Source: Phragmites australis (Eukaryota > Streptophyta > Magnoliopsida > Poales > Poaceae). Taken from it: DNA of 64,000 bases. The translations under genes were made by a program, and so were the position numbers. The stretch lies in the NCBI RefSeq assembly GCF_958298935.1, contig NC_084922.1, positions 6,388,501-6,452,500 of the forward strand. The letters run 5' to 3'. A model generated the notes under the pieces. It saw only the letters and a list, made by a program, of their open reading frames with translations, was not told where the DNA came from and searched no databases. Each line of letters starts with the position of its first letter. Within the stretch, counting starts at the first letter, position 1. Shown in pieces: positions 37,565 to 48,580 of this stretch.

Positions 37565-40500
37565 TTAACCGAAGCGCCGGCACCCGCTGCCACCGGAGAC
37601 GGCACCCGCTGTCGCCAGCTTGCCGTCCATCCGCGCCGCAACACCAGTGAACCGGACCGGCCGCGGTGGCTTGTCACCGCCTTGGCTGACGTGCTCCGGC
37701 ACGGGCAGCTGCTCCTTACAGTCGAGCGGCGGCGCGAAGTCCACCTCACAGTCCGTGTCGATGGCGCAGACAGCGTTGGCCGACCGCGCCTCCACCACGT
37801 CCAGGTAGTACCTCCTCTCGGCCTCCGTCACTATGATCGTCTCACCGGCGGTCACGCCTGGGTACTTGCGGAAGTTGTGCTCCAACCTTGTCACTACGGC
37901 GGTGTCTGAGTGACTGAAGCAGAGGAAGTTCAGAGAAGGTTCAGTTCAGATAACGATCAAGCAATGGAATAGAGTTGTAATGCGCTGGCATTAGCTGTTA
38001 TGTGTGTGTGGGGCCCTGAGGGCAGTGTAAGCAGACCGGATATATTACCGGATCGGTGTGGACATTCAGAACTAAGAAATGAAAAAGTAAAAAAAGGTAG
38101 AACTCATTTCCTCTCGCCCACACATTCTTCTTCCTCCTCGGCTCCTTTCCGCCAACTTGCCATGCTCCCGTCACGGTGCTCTCGCTGGTGGCCACGGGTG
38201 TGACAGGTGGTATCAGAGACATCGATCCTCGGCTCATGCCTCGCTGGTGGTGCGTCGATCTACTCATTCGACCTTGCAGCTGTAAAATCCCAGTACGGGT
38301 TGGTTGAGATCGGAGATCCGGCTCGCGCTGTGCATCTCCGACATCCTGTAAATCCCAAATTCAGTTGGCTCGGTTTGAGGTTCGACCATCACGGCTCCCC
38401 CAAAGCCATCGGTGCAGACGGAGTTTGTCTTAGCAGCGATGGCAGAAGCGGACAAGAAGGGTGCCGATCGCTGGGAACGCCTCATGGAGAACATGGATCT
38501 CGTCTGCGCCTAGATCGGTGCCCTCTCGACCATCCAACAACAAATGCTGGCCCAGTTGGACATCAACACCAAGGCGGTCGGACAGATCACGCGGGAGCAG
38601 CAACTCATGGCGAAGCAGCTGGACTCCACGGGACCAGCGATGGCTCGGATGACAGTGGAGCACATGGTTGTGCCTAATGGTGATGAACAACTCCAGCAAC
38701 CATGTCCATGGCTGCCTACCTCATCTCGCTCGCTTCCACCTCACGAGCGTCCTCCTTTCCAAACAGCTTGTGGTGAGTCACCCAACCATCGTCCGGGTTA
38801 TGCTGCTTATCGCTCTGGAGATGCCTTGAATTTGCCTCAAAATTCCCTTCCCAAATTATCATTTCCAACTTTCTCTGGTGACAATCCTCGGATCTGGCGT
38901 GATAAGTGCCTTGATTACTTTCGCATCTATAATGTTCATGAGATGATGTGGACTACTGCTGCTTCGTTGCACATGGAGGGCAATGCTGCTCGGTGGCTGC
39001 AGGTGTATAAGTTTACTCATGGTCTGGATCCTTGGGATCAGTTCATCAGAGTAGTGGAAGACAAATTTGGCGCTGATGATTACAGATAGGCTCTTGAACA
39101 GTTATTGGAGTTGAAGCAGCAAGGGACAGTTGAAGCATATGTCAAGGATTTTGAGGAAATTCGTTATAAGATCTCTATGCACAACATTGGTTTTGATGAG
39201 ATGACATTTGTGTCTCACTTTGTCAAAGGTCTGAAGTCTGAAATTCGGGCTATTGTTCAATCTCAAATTCCTGGTACTGTTGATAGAGCCATTTTGATTG
39301 CCAAAGTGCAAGAGCAAGTGTTGGACAAAGGGAAGTTCAAATTTAAGAAAAATGCCACTTCCAGTAGAGCAACTCCTTTCTCTCAGAAATCTGAAACAAC
39401 ATCTGCTCCTGCTATTGCACCATTCTGGAAAGAGAGGCAGTTAAGAGATTATTGCAGAGCTAATGGTTTATGCTATTACTGTGGTGATCAGTTTGATTCT
39501 TCACATCTGGCAAAGTGTTCCAAGAGACCCAAGGCTCAAGCAAATGCCTTAGTAGTCAATGATCTGCATATTGACCTCACTGATTACATTTTGAATCAGT
39601 TGGACAGAGAAGATTCTTTAGCTGCTGAGTTTGGCCAATTGTCGCTCAATGCCCTTGCTGGAACTCAAGGTGTTCAGTCTATGAGGATAAGAGCTATGGT
39701 TGGTGATCAGATCATGCTCATATTGATAGACAGTGGAAGTTCTCACAGTTTTGTTAATTCTTCTTTCTTACCAAGAGTGGGTATTGTTCCAAGAGACACC
39801 TTACCAGTTCAAGTGAAGCTTGCCAATGGTGATATGGTGACCAGCAGTACAGAAGTTCCTGATCTGGAGTGGTGGTGCCAAGGTAACTCTTTCACCACTA
39901 ACATGAGGGTCTTAGAATTAGGAGCTTATGATGCTATTTTAGGATATGATTGGCTCAGATTGCATGGTCCTATGCTTTGTAATTGGGACACAAAGACTTT
40001 GGCATTTGAGGAAAGAGGCAAAACTGTGAAACTTCAAGGTATACCACAACCACACTTGGAGATTTCTGAGCTCCCAGCAGAGCAATTCCTCAAGTGGCGT
40101 CAAGGCAATGAGATATGGGCAGTGGCTGTGGTGGAAATCTGCCCTGCAGAACAATCTCCTCCAGTACCCCCTGTTATAACTCAGCTTTTACAGGAGTTCA
40201 CATATGTGTTTGCAGAACCCAAAGAGTTACCTCCCTCCAGGGTATACGATCACACAATTCCCTTGATACCAGGAGCCACACCTGTGAATTCCCGGCCCTA
40301 CAGGTACTCACCTCATCACATGGATGAAATTGAACGGCAAGTGGTTGAGTTGTTAGCTACTGGCCTTATTATTCCTAGCACTAATCCTTTTGCTTCCCCA
40401 GTTTTATTAGTGCAAAAGAAAGATGGTTCTTGGAGGTTTTGTGTGGATTATAGAAAGTTAAACTCCCTAACAATCAAAAATAGATTTTCCATGCCAATTG

Positions 40501-43500
40501 TAGATGGGATATTGGATGAACTAGCTCATACACAGTTCTTTACTAACTTGGATATGAAGGTTGGTTACCATCAAGTGAGAATGGCACCAGCAGATGAGTT
40601 TAAAACAGCCTTTAAGACACATCAAGGTCATTACCAATTTAGAGTGATGCCCTTTGGATTAACAAATGCCCCTGCTACATTCCAATATGTAATGAATGAG
40701 ATATTGAGGCCCTTTCTCAGAAAGTATGTGCTAGTATTCCTGGATGATATCTCGATTTATAGTCCTGATTTGGAGACTCATGTCATTCATCTGAGGACAG
40801 TTCTATCCACATTGAGGAAACACCAATTTTATATCAAGAGGTCCAAATGTTCCTTTGCTCAACATCAATTAAAGTATCTTGGCCACATTATTTCAGTGCA
40901 AGGAGTAGCTACTAATCTCGCTAAAATTGAAGCAATGGTGCATTGGCCCATTCCAGCTTCTGTCACAAATTTGAGGGGTTTCTTAGGGCTCACTGGATAC
41001 TACAGAAAATTTGTGTAACATTATGGAATCATTGCCAAACCCTTGACTAATTTGCTGAAGAAGAAACAGTTTCATTGGACTGAGCAAGCTCAGCATGCTT
41101 TTCTAACTCTCAAGCAAGCTATGGTGAGCACTCCAGTCTTGGCTCTTCCAAGTTTTCAAGAAACATTTGTGGTAGAAACAGATGCATCTGATTCTAAATT
41201 GGGAGCTGTTCTTATGCAAAGGGATAGACCTCTTGCATTTTTAAGCAAAGCATTGAGTGAAGTGCACAAACATCTTTCTATCTATGACAAAGAATTTATG
41301 GCCCTCATTATGGCAGTAGAGAAATGGAGAGCTTATTTGCAATACAATTTATGGCCCTCATTATGGCAGTAGAGAAATGAAGAGTTTATTTGCAATACAA
41401 AGAGTTCCTTATCAAAACTGACCACAAAAGTTTATGTTACCTGGAAGATCAAGCCTTACAATCCGATATGCAAAAAAGAGCTATGTCCAAACTGATGGGA
41501 CTTCAGTTCAAAATTGTTTATAGGCAGGGCAAGGACAATATTGTAGCAGATGCGCTGTCTAGAAGGAGTCATCTATTGGCTATCTCCATAATATCTGAAA
41601 TTAAACCTCAATAGGTGCAGGAAGTCCTTAACTCTTATGTGACTGATACAAAGGCTCAACAACTTCTCCAAAAGCTGGCAATTGAGCAACCAGTTGATCA
41701 GGACTTCACCTTGCATCAAGGACTCATCAGGTATAAGGAACAGATTTGGATAGGGGATAATTCAGCACTGAAGACTAAGCTGATAGCAGCAATGCATTCT
41801 AGCCCTCTGGGAGGTCATTCTGGTGTCTTACCTACATGTCATCATCTCAAACGTGTCTTTATGTGGGACGGCTTGAGAAGAGATGTAGAGGATTTTGTCA
41901 AACAATGCAGTGTCTGTCAGCAAGCTAAGCACGATAGAAAGTATCCAGCTCGTCTTCTGCACCCTTTGCCAATACCAGCAAGAGCCTGGCAAGAGCTCAC
42001 TATGGATTTCATTGAGGGACTCCCTAAATCTGAAGGCTTTGAGGTGATATTGGTGGTGGTTGACCGTTTTACCAAGTATGCACACTTCTTCCCTCTGAAA
42101 CATCCATATACGGCTCAAAGTGTGGCTAGACTGTTTCTGGATAATGTGGTTAAGTTGCATGGTGTTCCTCACTCCATAATCTCAGATAGAGACAAGGTCT
42201 TTACCAGTCTTTTTTGGATAGAATTGTTCAAGATTCTGGACACCAAGCTGCTGTTAAGCACAGCTTATCATCCACAAACAGATAGACAATCAGAGAGAGT
42301 GAATCAGTGCTTAGAAATGTATCTCATATGTGCTATCAGTGAGTCACCTGCTCAATGGCGAAAATGGCTTCCATTAGCATAGCTGTGGTACAATTCTAGC
42401 TTCCATTCAACTCTGGGCTGCTCACCATTCAAGGCATTGTATGGTTATGAACCTCAGGTAATAGCTGTTCCACCTCTGCCATCATCTGGTCCTTCTTTAG
42501 TGCTTGAGCTTATTTAGGACAGGGAAGCACATATAGAGGCCTTGAAGCAACATCTGGCAAAGGCACAGAACAGGATGAAGCTATATGCCGATCGTAAACG
42601 ATCTGACAAAGAATATCAAATGGGTGAGAAGGTCCTTCTCAAGCTCCAACCTTATGCACAGACATCTTTGGTTAATCGCCCTTATCCCAAATTAGCTTTC
42701 AAGTACTATGGCCCTACCAAATCTTGGAAAAGATTGGTGCAGCAGCATACAAATTGGATTTGCCGGCAACAAGTGAGATACACCCAGTGTTCCATGTTTC
42801 GCAGTTGAAACCATTCACTCCCAATTTCACACCTGTATACTCTACCTTGCCGCAAGTGCCAGAATTGGACACAAGTGTTGTTGACCCTGAGACTATTCTC
42901 GACAGGCGTTTGGTGAAGAAAGGAGGCCAAGCTATGCCACAGGTGCTTGTGAAGTGGACCAGTCTGCCGAGTGACTCTGCTACTAGGGAGGATTTTTATG
43001 TTGTCAAGGAAAGATTTCCTCATTCTCTTGCTTGGGGTCAAGCAAGTTCTGCAGGGGGGGGGGGGAAGCTGTCACTACGGCGGTGTCCGAGTGACTGAAG
43101 CAGAGGAAGTTCAGAGAAGGTTCAGTTCAGATAACGATCAAGCAATGGAATAGAGTTATAATGCACTGGCATTAGCTATTATATGTGTGGGGGGTCTTTA
43201 GGGCAGTGTAAGCAGACTGGATATATTACCGGATTGGTGTGGACATTCAGAACTAAGAAATGAAAAAGTAAAAAAAGGTAGAACTCCTTTCCTCTCGCCT
43301 ACGCATTCTTCCTCCTCCTCGGCTCCTTTCCGCCAACTTGCCATGCTCACGTCACGGTGCTCTCGCCGGTGGCCACGGGTATGACAAACTTGCGACGTGT
43401 TTAGGGACCAAAAGTTAGCTGAATCACACTTCACTCGCAAAGCCTAAAAGAGAAAAATCAAATCTTTTAAAACGGAGACAGAGGCTCGAACCTGGATCGG

Positions 43501-44225
43501 CCAAGCCCAACCAACTGAGCTAACAAATCAAATCATTTTCATCGTCGGAGACGACTGCACTCACAGGTCCCTCGGGTGGGAGACTCTGACGAGGAAGTCC
43601 GTCGTGTGCGGCTGCAGCTTGACGAAGGTGGCCTTGGGCAGCGACGTGCTCCTCACTGCGACGATGTCGTTCTCCATGAGGCCCAGGTACGCCATCAGCT
43701 GAAGCAAGAAAGGAACACGGGGATGCAAGAAACTTCAGCTTTGTTTTCTGACAACGACTGAATGATTCGTGGATTGTAATTATGCACACGAGATATTTTC
43801 TGGAGGGAGCTAATTACCCAGCTCTGGACGTGGATGAAGCCTTCGTCGGCGATGAACTCGAGCATGCCGCACTGCAAGTCCCGCTCCGTGCTGGGGTTTT
43901 GGATCTGGAATAGCATCGGATACTCGATGTCATGGGTGCCAAGCCTATCCAGGGCAGACTGTGGCATTATAACTGCACGAAAAGATGCAACAGAGGGTCA
44001 GAACACATCTTGACATCCTGCAGGAAAGAAATTGGAAGTGAAAAAAGTACTGAGAAAGAAAGAAAGAAAAAGCTTACCTCTGTTTCCGTCCTCGTCGACA
44101 TTCTTCTTGTTCAACCCTAGTGGTGTCACGTCTATGTGAGGTAGACAGTGAACTGACCAAATTAGGTATGTCGGCATGCCCTTTAACAAACCATTCATGC
44201 ATACCCAAGGAATAGACAAAAGCAT
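37565..44225 (-). CDS. UFD1-like (ubiquitin fusion degradation 1) protein, last intron filled by a retrotransposon
   Basis: Exons on the minus strand: 44225-44078, 43972-43818, 43698-43565 and 37886-37565; phases agree and give 252 aa. Recognised blocks are VIMPQSALDRLGTHDIEYPM, GMLEFIADEGFIHVQSW, TSLPKATFVKLQPHTTDFL, LEHNFRKYPGVTAGETIIV and ANAVCAIDTDCEVDFAPPLD, then RPVRFTGVAARMDGK. These are the double-psi-barrel and C-terminal elements of UFD1, which with NPL4 recruits CDC48/p97 to ubiquitinated substrates. The usual N-terminus (FEQ.YRCYPASF) is not seen; the first 49 residues are divergent, so exon 1 is uncertain. A 5.5-kb Ty3/gypsy element lies between exons 3 and 4, ending two bases from exon 4. 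The gene is a divergent paralogue that may be impaired or a pseudogene. Confidence 0.72.
37889..38205 (+). repeat. 5' LTR of the Ty3/gypsy element
   Basis: 317 bp, begins TGTCAC and ends TGACA, followed two bases later by the primer-binding site. In the antisense direction its TG end abuts the last two intron bases of the UFD1-like gene. Confidence 0.93.
38439..43098 (+). pseudogene. Disabled gag-pol polyprotein gene
   Basis: One frame runs from the gag start (MAEADKKGADRWERLMENM) through gag (LSFPTFSGDNPRIW, YKFTHGLDPWDQFI), a zinc knuckle (CYYCGDQFDSSHLAKC), protease (LIDSGSSHSFVNSSF), RT (FCVDYRKLN, VFLDDISIYS), RNase H, the integrase zinc finger and DDE region (LTMDFIEGLP, SIISDRDKVF) and the chromodomain. 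Breaks: TAG at 38511, TAG at 39087, TAA at 41016, a 53-bp tandem duplication (41295-41347 and 41348-41400) that shifts frame, TAG at 41612, TAG at 42380, TAG at 42515 and a one-base deletion near 42713. Several of these stops fit C-to-T changes of CAG or TGG codons, as expected from decay of methylated DNA. It cannot encode a full polyprotein. Confidence 0.92.
43070..43386 (+). repeat. 3' LTR of the Ty3/gypsy element
   Basis: 317 bp, same ends as the 5' LTR, directly preceded by the polypurine tract. It carries more T and A at the variable positions than the 5' copy (for example CTTTAGGGC versus CCTGAGGGC). Confidence 0.93.
43455..43530 (-). repeat. tRNA-like/SINE-like fragment in the UFD1-like intron
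   Basis: The minus strand carries an A-box-like TAGCTCAGTTGG and a B-box-like GGTTCGAGCC about 30 bp downstream. The spacing is shorter than in a tRNA and no cloverleaf forms, which suits a fragment of a tRNA-derived SINE. Boundaries are not visible. Confidence 0.35.
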
Positions 44226-44880
44226 CCTCCAACACCGGCTAAGATGTTATTTAAGTAGTATTGTAAAGTTTAGAGTGAAATATATCTGGTTTTATAGTTT
44301 ATAGTGAAATTTGAAAGATATTGTAAAGTTCAGGATGAAAATATATCTAGTTTTATAGTTTAGGTAAAATTTAAAGATCAATTCAAAGTTCAGGGGTGAT
44401 ATGTAGTTTTCTCTTAGATATATACCATTATAAGATTTTAAAATATATCATTATAAATCTGGTATTTGGAAACGCGACATTACAAATATCCTGAAATTAG
44501 ATTGTGTTATTACCTTATTCTATTGATACATTTCATAATGATATGGATCCAATTTCAAGAGATTTTTAACGATATGGATCTAATTTTGAGATATTTGTAA
44601 CGGTATGATCCAATTTCATAAGATTTGTAATTATTAGATTCAATTTCAATAGATTTAAAATAATATAGTTTAAAATATTATATTATAATAATATATTTTA
44701 AAATCGTAATATTTATAATGACATATATCAAATAACGGGTTCGGGCGCACCCCTTTTTCTCCTCGTGCTCCACCTCGCCGGCGGCTCCCGCTACAACGCG
44801 AGTACCCTGAACCCTAACCCTAAATTAGGGGGCGAGAAGGCATCGAACCAGCTAGTTGCGGCAGCGGCAGCGTTCGCAGC
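44226..44880. other. AT-rich intergenic region between two divergent genes
   Basis: Separates the UFD1-like (minus) and MPP6-like (plus) genes. 44250-44390 carries a short imperfect direct repeat (ATTGTAAAGTTTAGAGTGAA and ATTGTAAAGTTCAGGATGAA). 44760-44881 is GC-rich and probably the MPP6-like leader (CTAACCCTAAATTAGGG). Both promoters should lie here. Confidence 0.5.
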
Positions 44881-44881
44881 G

Positions 44882-46772
44882 ATGGCGGCGAAGCGGGAGC
44901 TCTCGAGCACCCTCAAGAGTCTAAAGGTGAGGAGCCCCCTTTGCCCCCTCGGTTCTTCTGCCACCATGGTCTGGGGTCTCACCGGGTTGTTGTGTTTGTG
45001 CGGTCGCGGTGTAGTTCATGCAACGGGGCGCGGCTGCGCAGAAGGTCGAGGAGAAGGCCAAGGTGGAGGCGCAGGAGGAGGTGGTGATGGCAGCGAGTGG
45101 AGGCGTTGGCTCGTCGGCTCAAGTCGCTAGGAAGTGGTATGGAGATTGAAGTTTCGTTTTTAATACAGTCCCTGCTGTCATTGTCCTATATTGGAATAGC
45201 ATATTTTCGAGAGATTTTGGGTTCAACGAATTGGTGGGGCAAGTTGACTTGAGGGTAGCATGAAAATTTGGTGTACTATAACAAGGTAAGGTGTATATGG
45301 GCGCATTAGTTTTAAACATGATTTTGGATTTTGATCCAATCAAATGGAATCACACATGGGGAAGTTGCTGAACGTTGCACTCATTTTGGTTACCTTGTTT
45401 GTTGCACTAGTAAAACCCACCCAAAACCCCATTAGCGCAACATGTTTCGCTTGGATGGCACCACTCACAGTGAAAAGGACGACAGAAAGATGCTTATGCA
45501 GTTATATAGTGACAATTTGAGATACAGATGATGTTGGCAAAGTTTTACATGCTTGTGTAGTTATTTGTTAATCTTTCAACTTTCATTATTTGATTCTTCA
45601 GCATGGTGGTACAATAAAAAGATAAGTGCATACTACAACTAATTATGTGAAAAACTCCTGATGAAGAACAACACTTTTTATCTATTGGTTTAGACTGAAC
45701 CAGTAACATTTATTTTTTGCAGCATAGTTATCATGGAGGGTAATCCACATCCAGGAGCCGTAAAGGGTCGAATGTCATTCCAAAATTTCAATCCATCTAT
45801 CGATGTGAGTCTGGAAGGTTGTTTTTGTTACATGTCATTCTGTCAATTATATCCAATTGTCCATGTATATGTGTGCCCCCTTACAAAATCCTAGATATGT
45901 AGAAATTAAATGAAGAGGCAAGTGGTGACCGCCAAACAGAATCAGCTTCACCTAGTAATTATCATCAAGGCAGTGCAAACTCCAGCAGGTTAGTTATTTC
46001 TCTGTTAAGTTACCTTGGCAATTTCATCTGTCATGAAATAGATTTAGCTTTAAGTTGAGCATTGATATGTTCTGGAAACCTGTGAAAATCATTTGTTGAG
46101 CTGCACATGTCATTTGGACTACCCAGATACGAGCTTTGTATCCACTAAGGAACTATATACTTACGTTGTCATGTTTCACTGAAGGAGGATGATGGAAATT
46201 GCAAGGATAGTTCAATTTAAAAAAGTTTTGCATATGTGCTATGAAAGCTTCAGGACTTGCATACACACTTATCGTAGTACAGATTGCCAATCAAAATCAG
46301 ATTCAATGTTATCACTACATAACCCACCACTACGCCATACAAAGGGCTATGGGCACAATATTCATCATAAGAGTGCTTGCATCTATGTTTTACATCAAAT
46401 TGCTTTCTGTTAGCTGCTCAATTTCAGCGAAATGTTATCATATGGATGGATGCATAATTTTTGTTTGGCTTATGGGTGAAATGAATTTACATGTGATATC
46501 TTTTGCAATGAAAATGCAGAGGGGATGAAGTACCAGCATCAAGGTTTAGAGGCTCCAACATTGATAGTTCAGAAAGCATATCTCTGAATGAACTAAAGAG
46601 GAAACAGCCTGAACTTGAGATGGAAACACCACCATCTCATAAGCCACCAAAGACCACAGGTCGAAATGTTGATGGTGGGTCGTCTTCACAAAGCACCGGT
46701 CGTGGATCTCACAAGTCGAACAAGCGTGAAAAGCTTGACTATAATCTTCTGAGGCCAAATAAATCAGGATGA
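44882..46772 (+). CDS. M-phase phosphoprotein 6 (MPP6)-like nuclear exosome cofactor
   Basis: Five exons: 44882-44926, 45015-45136, 45723-45804, 45903-45988 and 46520-46772; 588 nt, 195 aa, phases consistent. The protein begins MAAKRELSSTLKSLKFMQRG, the N-terminal signature of MPP6 (ELS..LK.LKFMQR). The second conserved block is IVIMEGNPHPGAVKGRMSFQ followed by NFNPSIDKLNE, matching the central GRMSF.GFNP motif. The C-terminal half is hydrophilic and ends KREKLDYNLLRPNKSG. MPP6 binds RRP6 and RRP40 and helps dock the MTR4 helicase on the nuclear exosome; the plant protein should act in rRNA and nuclear RNA processing. An upstream in-frame non-ATG extension was ignored in favour of the conserved start. 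Confidence 0.88.
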
Positions 46773-46974
46773 GTTTCAAGTTACCATAACCATGACTAGC
46801 TCTTGTACTCCGTTTGTAGTTGTACCCGATTGGCCATTTGCCCTGTTTTGTGGATTATATCTAGAGAGCTGGTAACCATGCGGTGGTGCATGCCTGTTCT
46901 TAACTTAGTGAGATACTGAGATGTCGACCATTATCTTTCTCTTGGTGTGTTGTTTACTTCATTACTCTGCTGTA

Positions 46975-47330
46975 TGGTTATCTCCAACAGATACTTTAAA
47001 ATTTTATCACTTATAATACTATTGCAGCATTCTCTAACCTTATTATAGTATCATTTATTTTTTTTCATCTCTAATAACTACTCTATTTCCTACCTTCTAT
47101 TACTCTCCTTCTCCCTTCAGAACTACACGCATACACTGTGAACAGTGTTACGGTCTCCCTTGTTGGTCAGCAAATTTGTCGTTACTCTATCCTCTCGATC
47201 ACCATCTCGTATTACTGTAGAACATGATAGAACATCTGTTGGAGCACTCGTTGGCTTGCTTCTGATCGACATCCAGTACGACGACGTGGGTCCGTATCCA
47301 GATACCGATGCCGTTGGAGATGCCCTAAGA
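46975..47330. mobile_element. MITE with GGGCATCTCCAAC-type ends downstream of MPP6-like gene
   Basis: Left end GGTTATCTCCAACAG, right end inverted GGGCATCTCCAACGG, about 350 bp of AT-rich non-coding DNA. It is related in its ends to the MITE at 3211. A target duplication is not clear. Confidence 0.5.
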
Positions 47331-47339
47331 CGTGAGGTT

Positions 47340-47797
47340 CTGCAGCAGTAGGGAGGAATAAGTTACAATAAAAATATAAACATTAGTTACAGTAACATCA
47401 AGTATAAACTAAATGTACGAAGATATGAATGTACGTGAGAGCGTCGCTAAACGAATATGTCGGAAGCGATATCATAGTTTGATTAAAAAAGAAAATTATC
47501 TACTAATTTTTCTCTTAATTAATTAATTTATTTTTATTAGTAAATCAGGTTCTATATTCGTAGCAAGATGATGAAGTTTGAGGACAAGAGTGAATAATAA
47601 AAATAGGTAAATTATTTAAATTTTAGAGATTTTTATTAGATGAAAGGAGAGGAAGGGAAGAGGTAGCATATGAATCAATTAGAGAAGATGGAACAAAAGC
47701 CGTACCAAAAATAAAAAGGAAAAACCTATCTGATTTATCATCATGGTCCCACCTGTCAACCAGCGACGTCGTCGAGACGTCCACTTGCTTTCTTTCC
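47340..47797. other. Intergenic, no gene seen
   Basis: AT-rich DNA between the MITE and the MULE. No coding frame or repeat recognised. Confidence 0.4.
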
Positions 47798-48085
47798 AAA
47801 ATTCGATTTTGTACAACATACGTGACCGTATTTACTTAAATGGACAACTATTTTTCGTATTTACAATTTTAGCACATGTATTCGGCACACGGTGTGCCGA
47901 AAACGATTTTTCGGTACACGGTGTGCCGAATACAGTCATTTTCGGCACACCGGTGCCGCGTATTCGGCACACGGTGTGCCGAAAATGCCTTTTTCGGTAC
48001 ACCGTGTGCCGAATACAACCAAAAAGCGTATTCGGCACACGGTGTGCCGAATACAGTTGGTATTGGGCACACCGTGTGCCGAAAT
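47798..48085. repeat. Left TIR of the MULE with seven palindrome units
   Basis: The outer 80 bp are ordinary TIR. Then copies or variants of TTCGGCACACGGTGTGCCGAA follow at about 47881, 47911, 47941, 47963, 47993, 48031 and 48065, separated by short spacers such as AACGATTT, AAATGCCTTT and TACAACCAAAAAGCG. Each unit pairs with itself. Confidence 0.9.
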
Positions 48086-48580
48086 ACCTTTTTTTTTGTA
48101 CTCCTCCCATTACGTGATTTGCCTGTGTAATTTATGTAACAAAATTAAAAATTTGCTAATCTAAAATATTTTAAAATGCATGAGTAAAAAAACAGTCTTT
48201 AAGGCGACCAATAGTCTTAACAGGGTATATTCGAACATGGGCAAGATTAATAAGGTATCAGTGATCATGGGAATGCTATATCGATCGTTGTATATGTCCA
48301 TGGGAATGCAGTAGTAGAATTTCTCGCCATATTGAGATTTCCCTGCAACTTTTTTGGTCTGCACCAAAGCACGATTCGCTGGTTATTTAACAAACAATAA
48401 ACATGTATGAAATGTCGAAAATGATATATACAAATACTTAATAAGTTACTGATATAAGTTATGTGTCATAATTAGTTAAAAAAGATTATGTAAACTAAAT
48501 ATAATTACTTGAACACTGAAGTGTATGGCATAGTACAAATGAGTACATAATATAGTGTATGGCATAGTACAAATGGCTCT

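Larger units (their letters stand above)
37889..43386 (+). mobile_element. Ty3/gypsy chromovirus-type LTR retrotransposon (probably Reina-like), degenerate
   Basis: Complete structure of 5498 bp: 317-bp LTRs (TGTCACTACGG...TGACA), a PBS TGGTATCAGAGAC at 38208 complementary to initiator tRNA-Met, a gag-protease-RT-RNaseH-integrase-chromodomain order, and a purine tract (A then 12 G then AAG) at 43053-43068. Flanking 5-mers are AACCT and AACTT (one mismatch). Short LTRs, compact size and the C-terminal ILDRRLVKKGG...QVLVKWTSLP chromodomain fit the Reina clade. About 18 of 317 LTR positions differ by eye, mostly transitions, so the insertion is moderately old. Confidence 0.92.

Noticed and set aside
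38207..38677. Open frame at the beginning of the retroelement (MVSETSILGSCLAGG...)
   Set aside because: It overlaps the PBS and the true gag start in another frame and has no gag motif.
47881..48085. Regularly spaced palindromes resembling a CRISPR-type array
   Set aside because: Spacers are short (about 1-18 bp) and non-unique, the host is a plant, and the same repeats recur inverted at the other end of a transposon.
47832..48164. Cys/His-containing frames such as FGTRCAEN in the MULE TIRs, on both strands
   Set aside because: They are readings of the TTCGGCACACGGTGTGCCGAA palindrome in several frames, not proteins. The same frames reappear in the right TIR.
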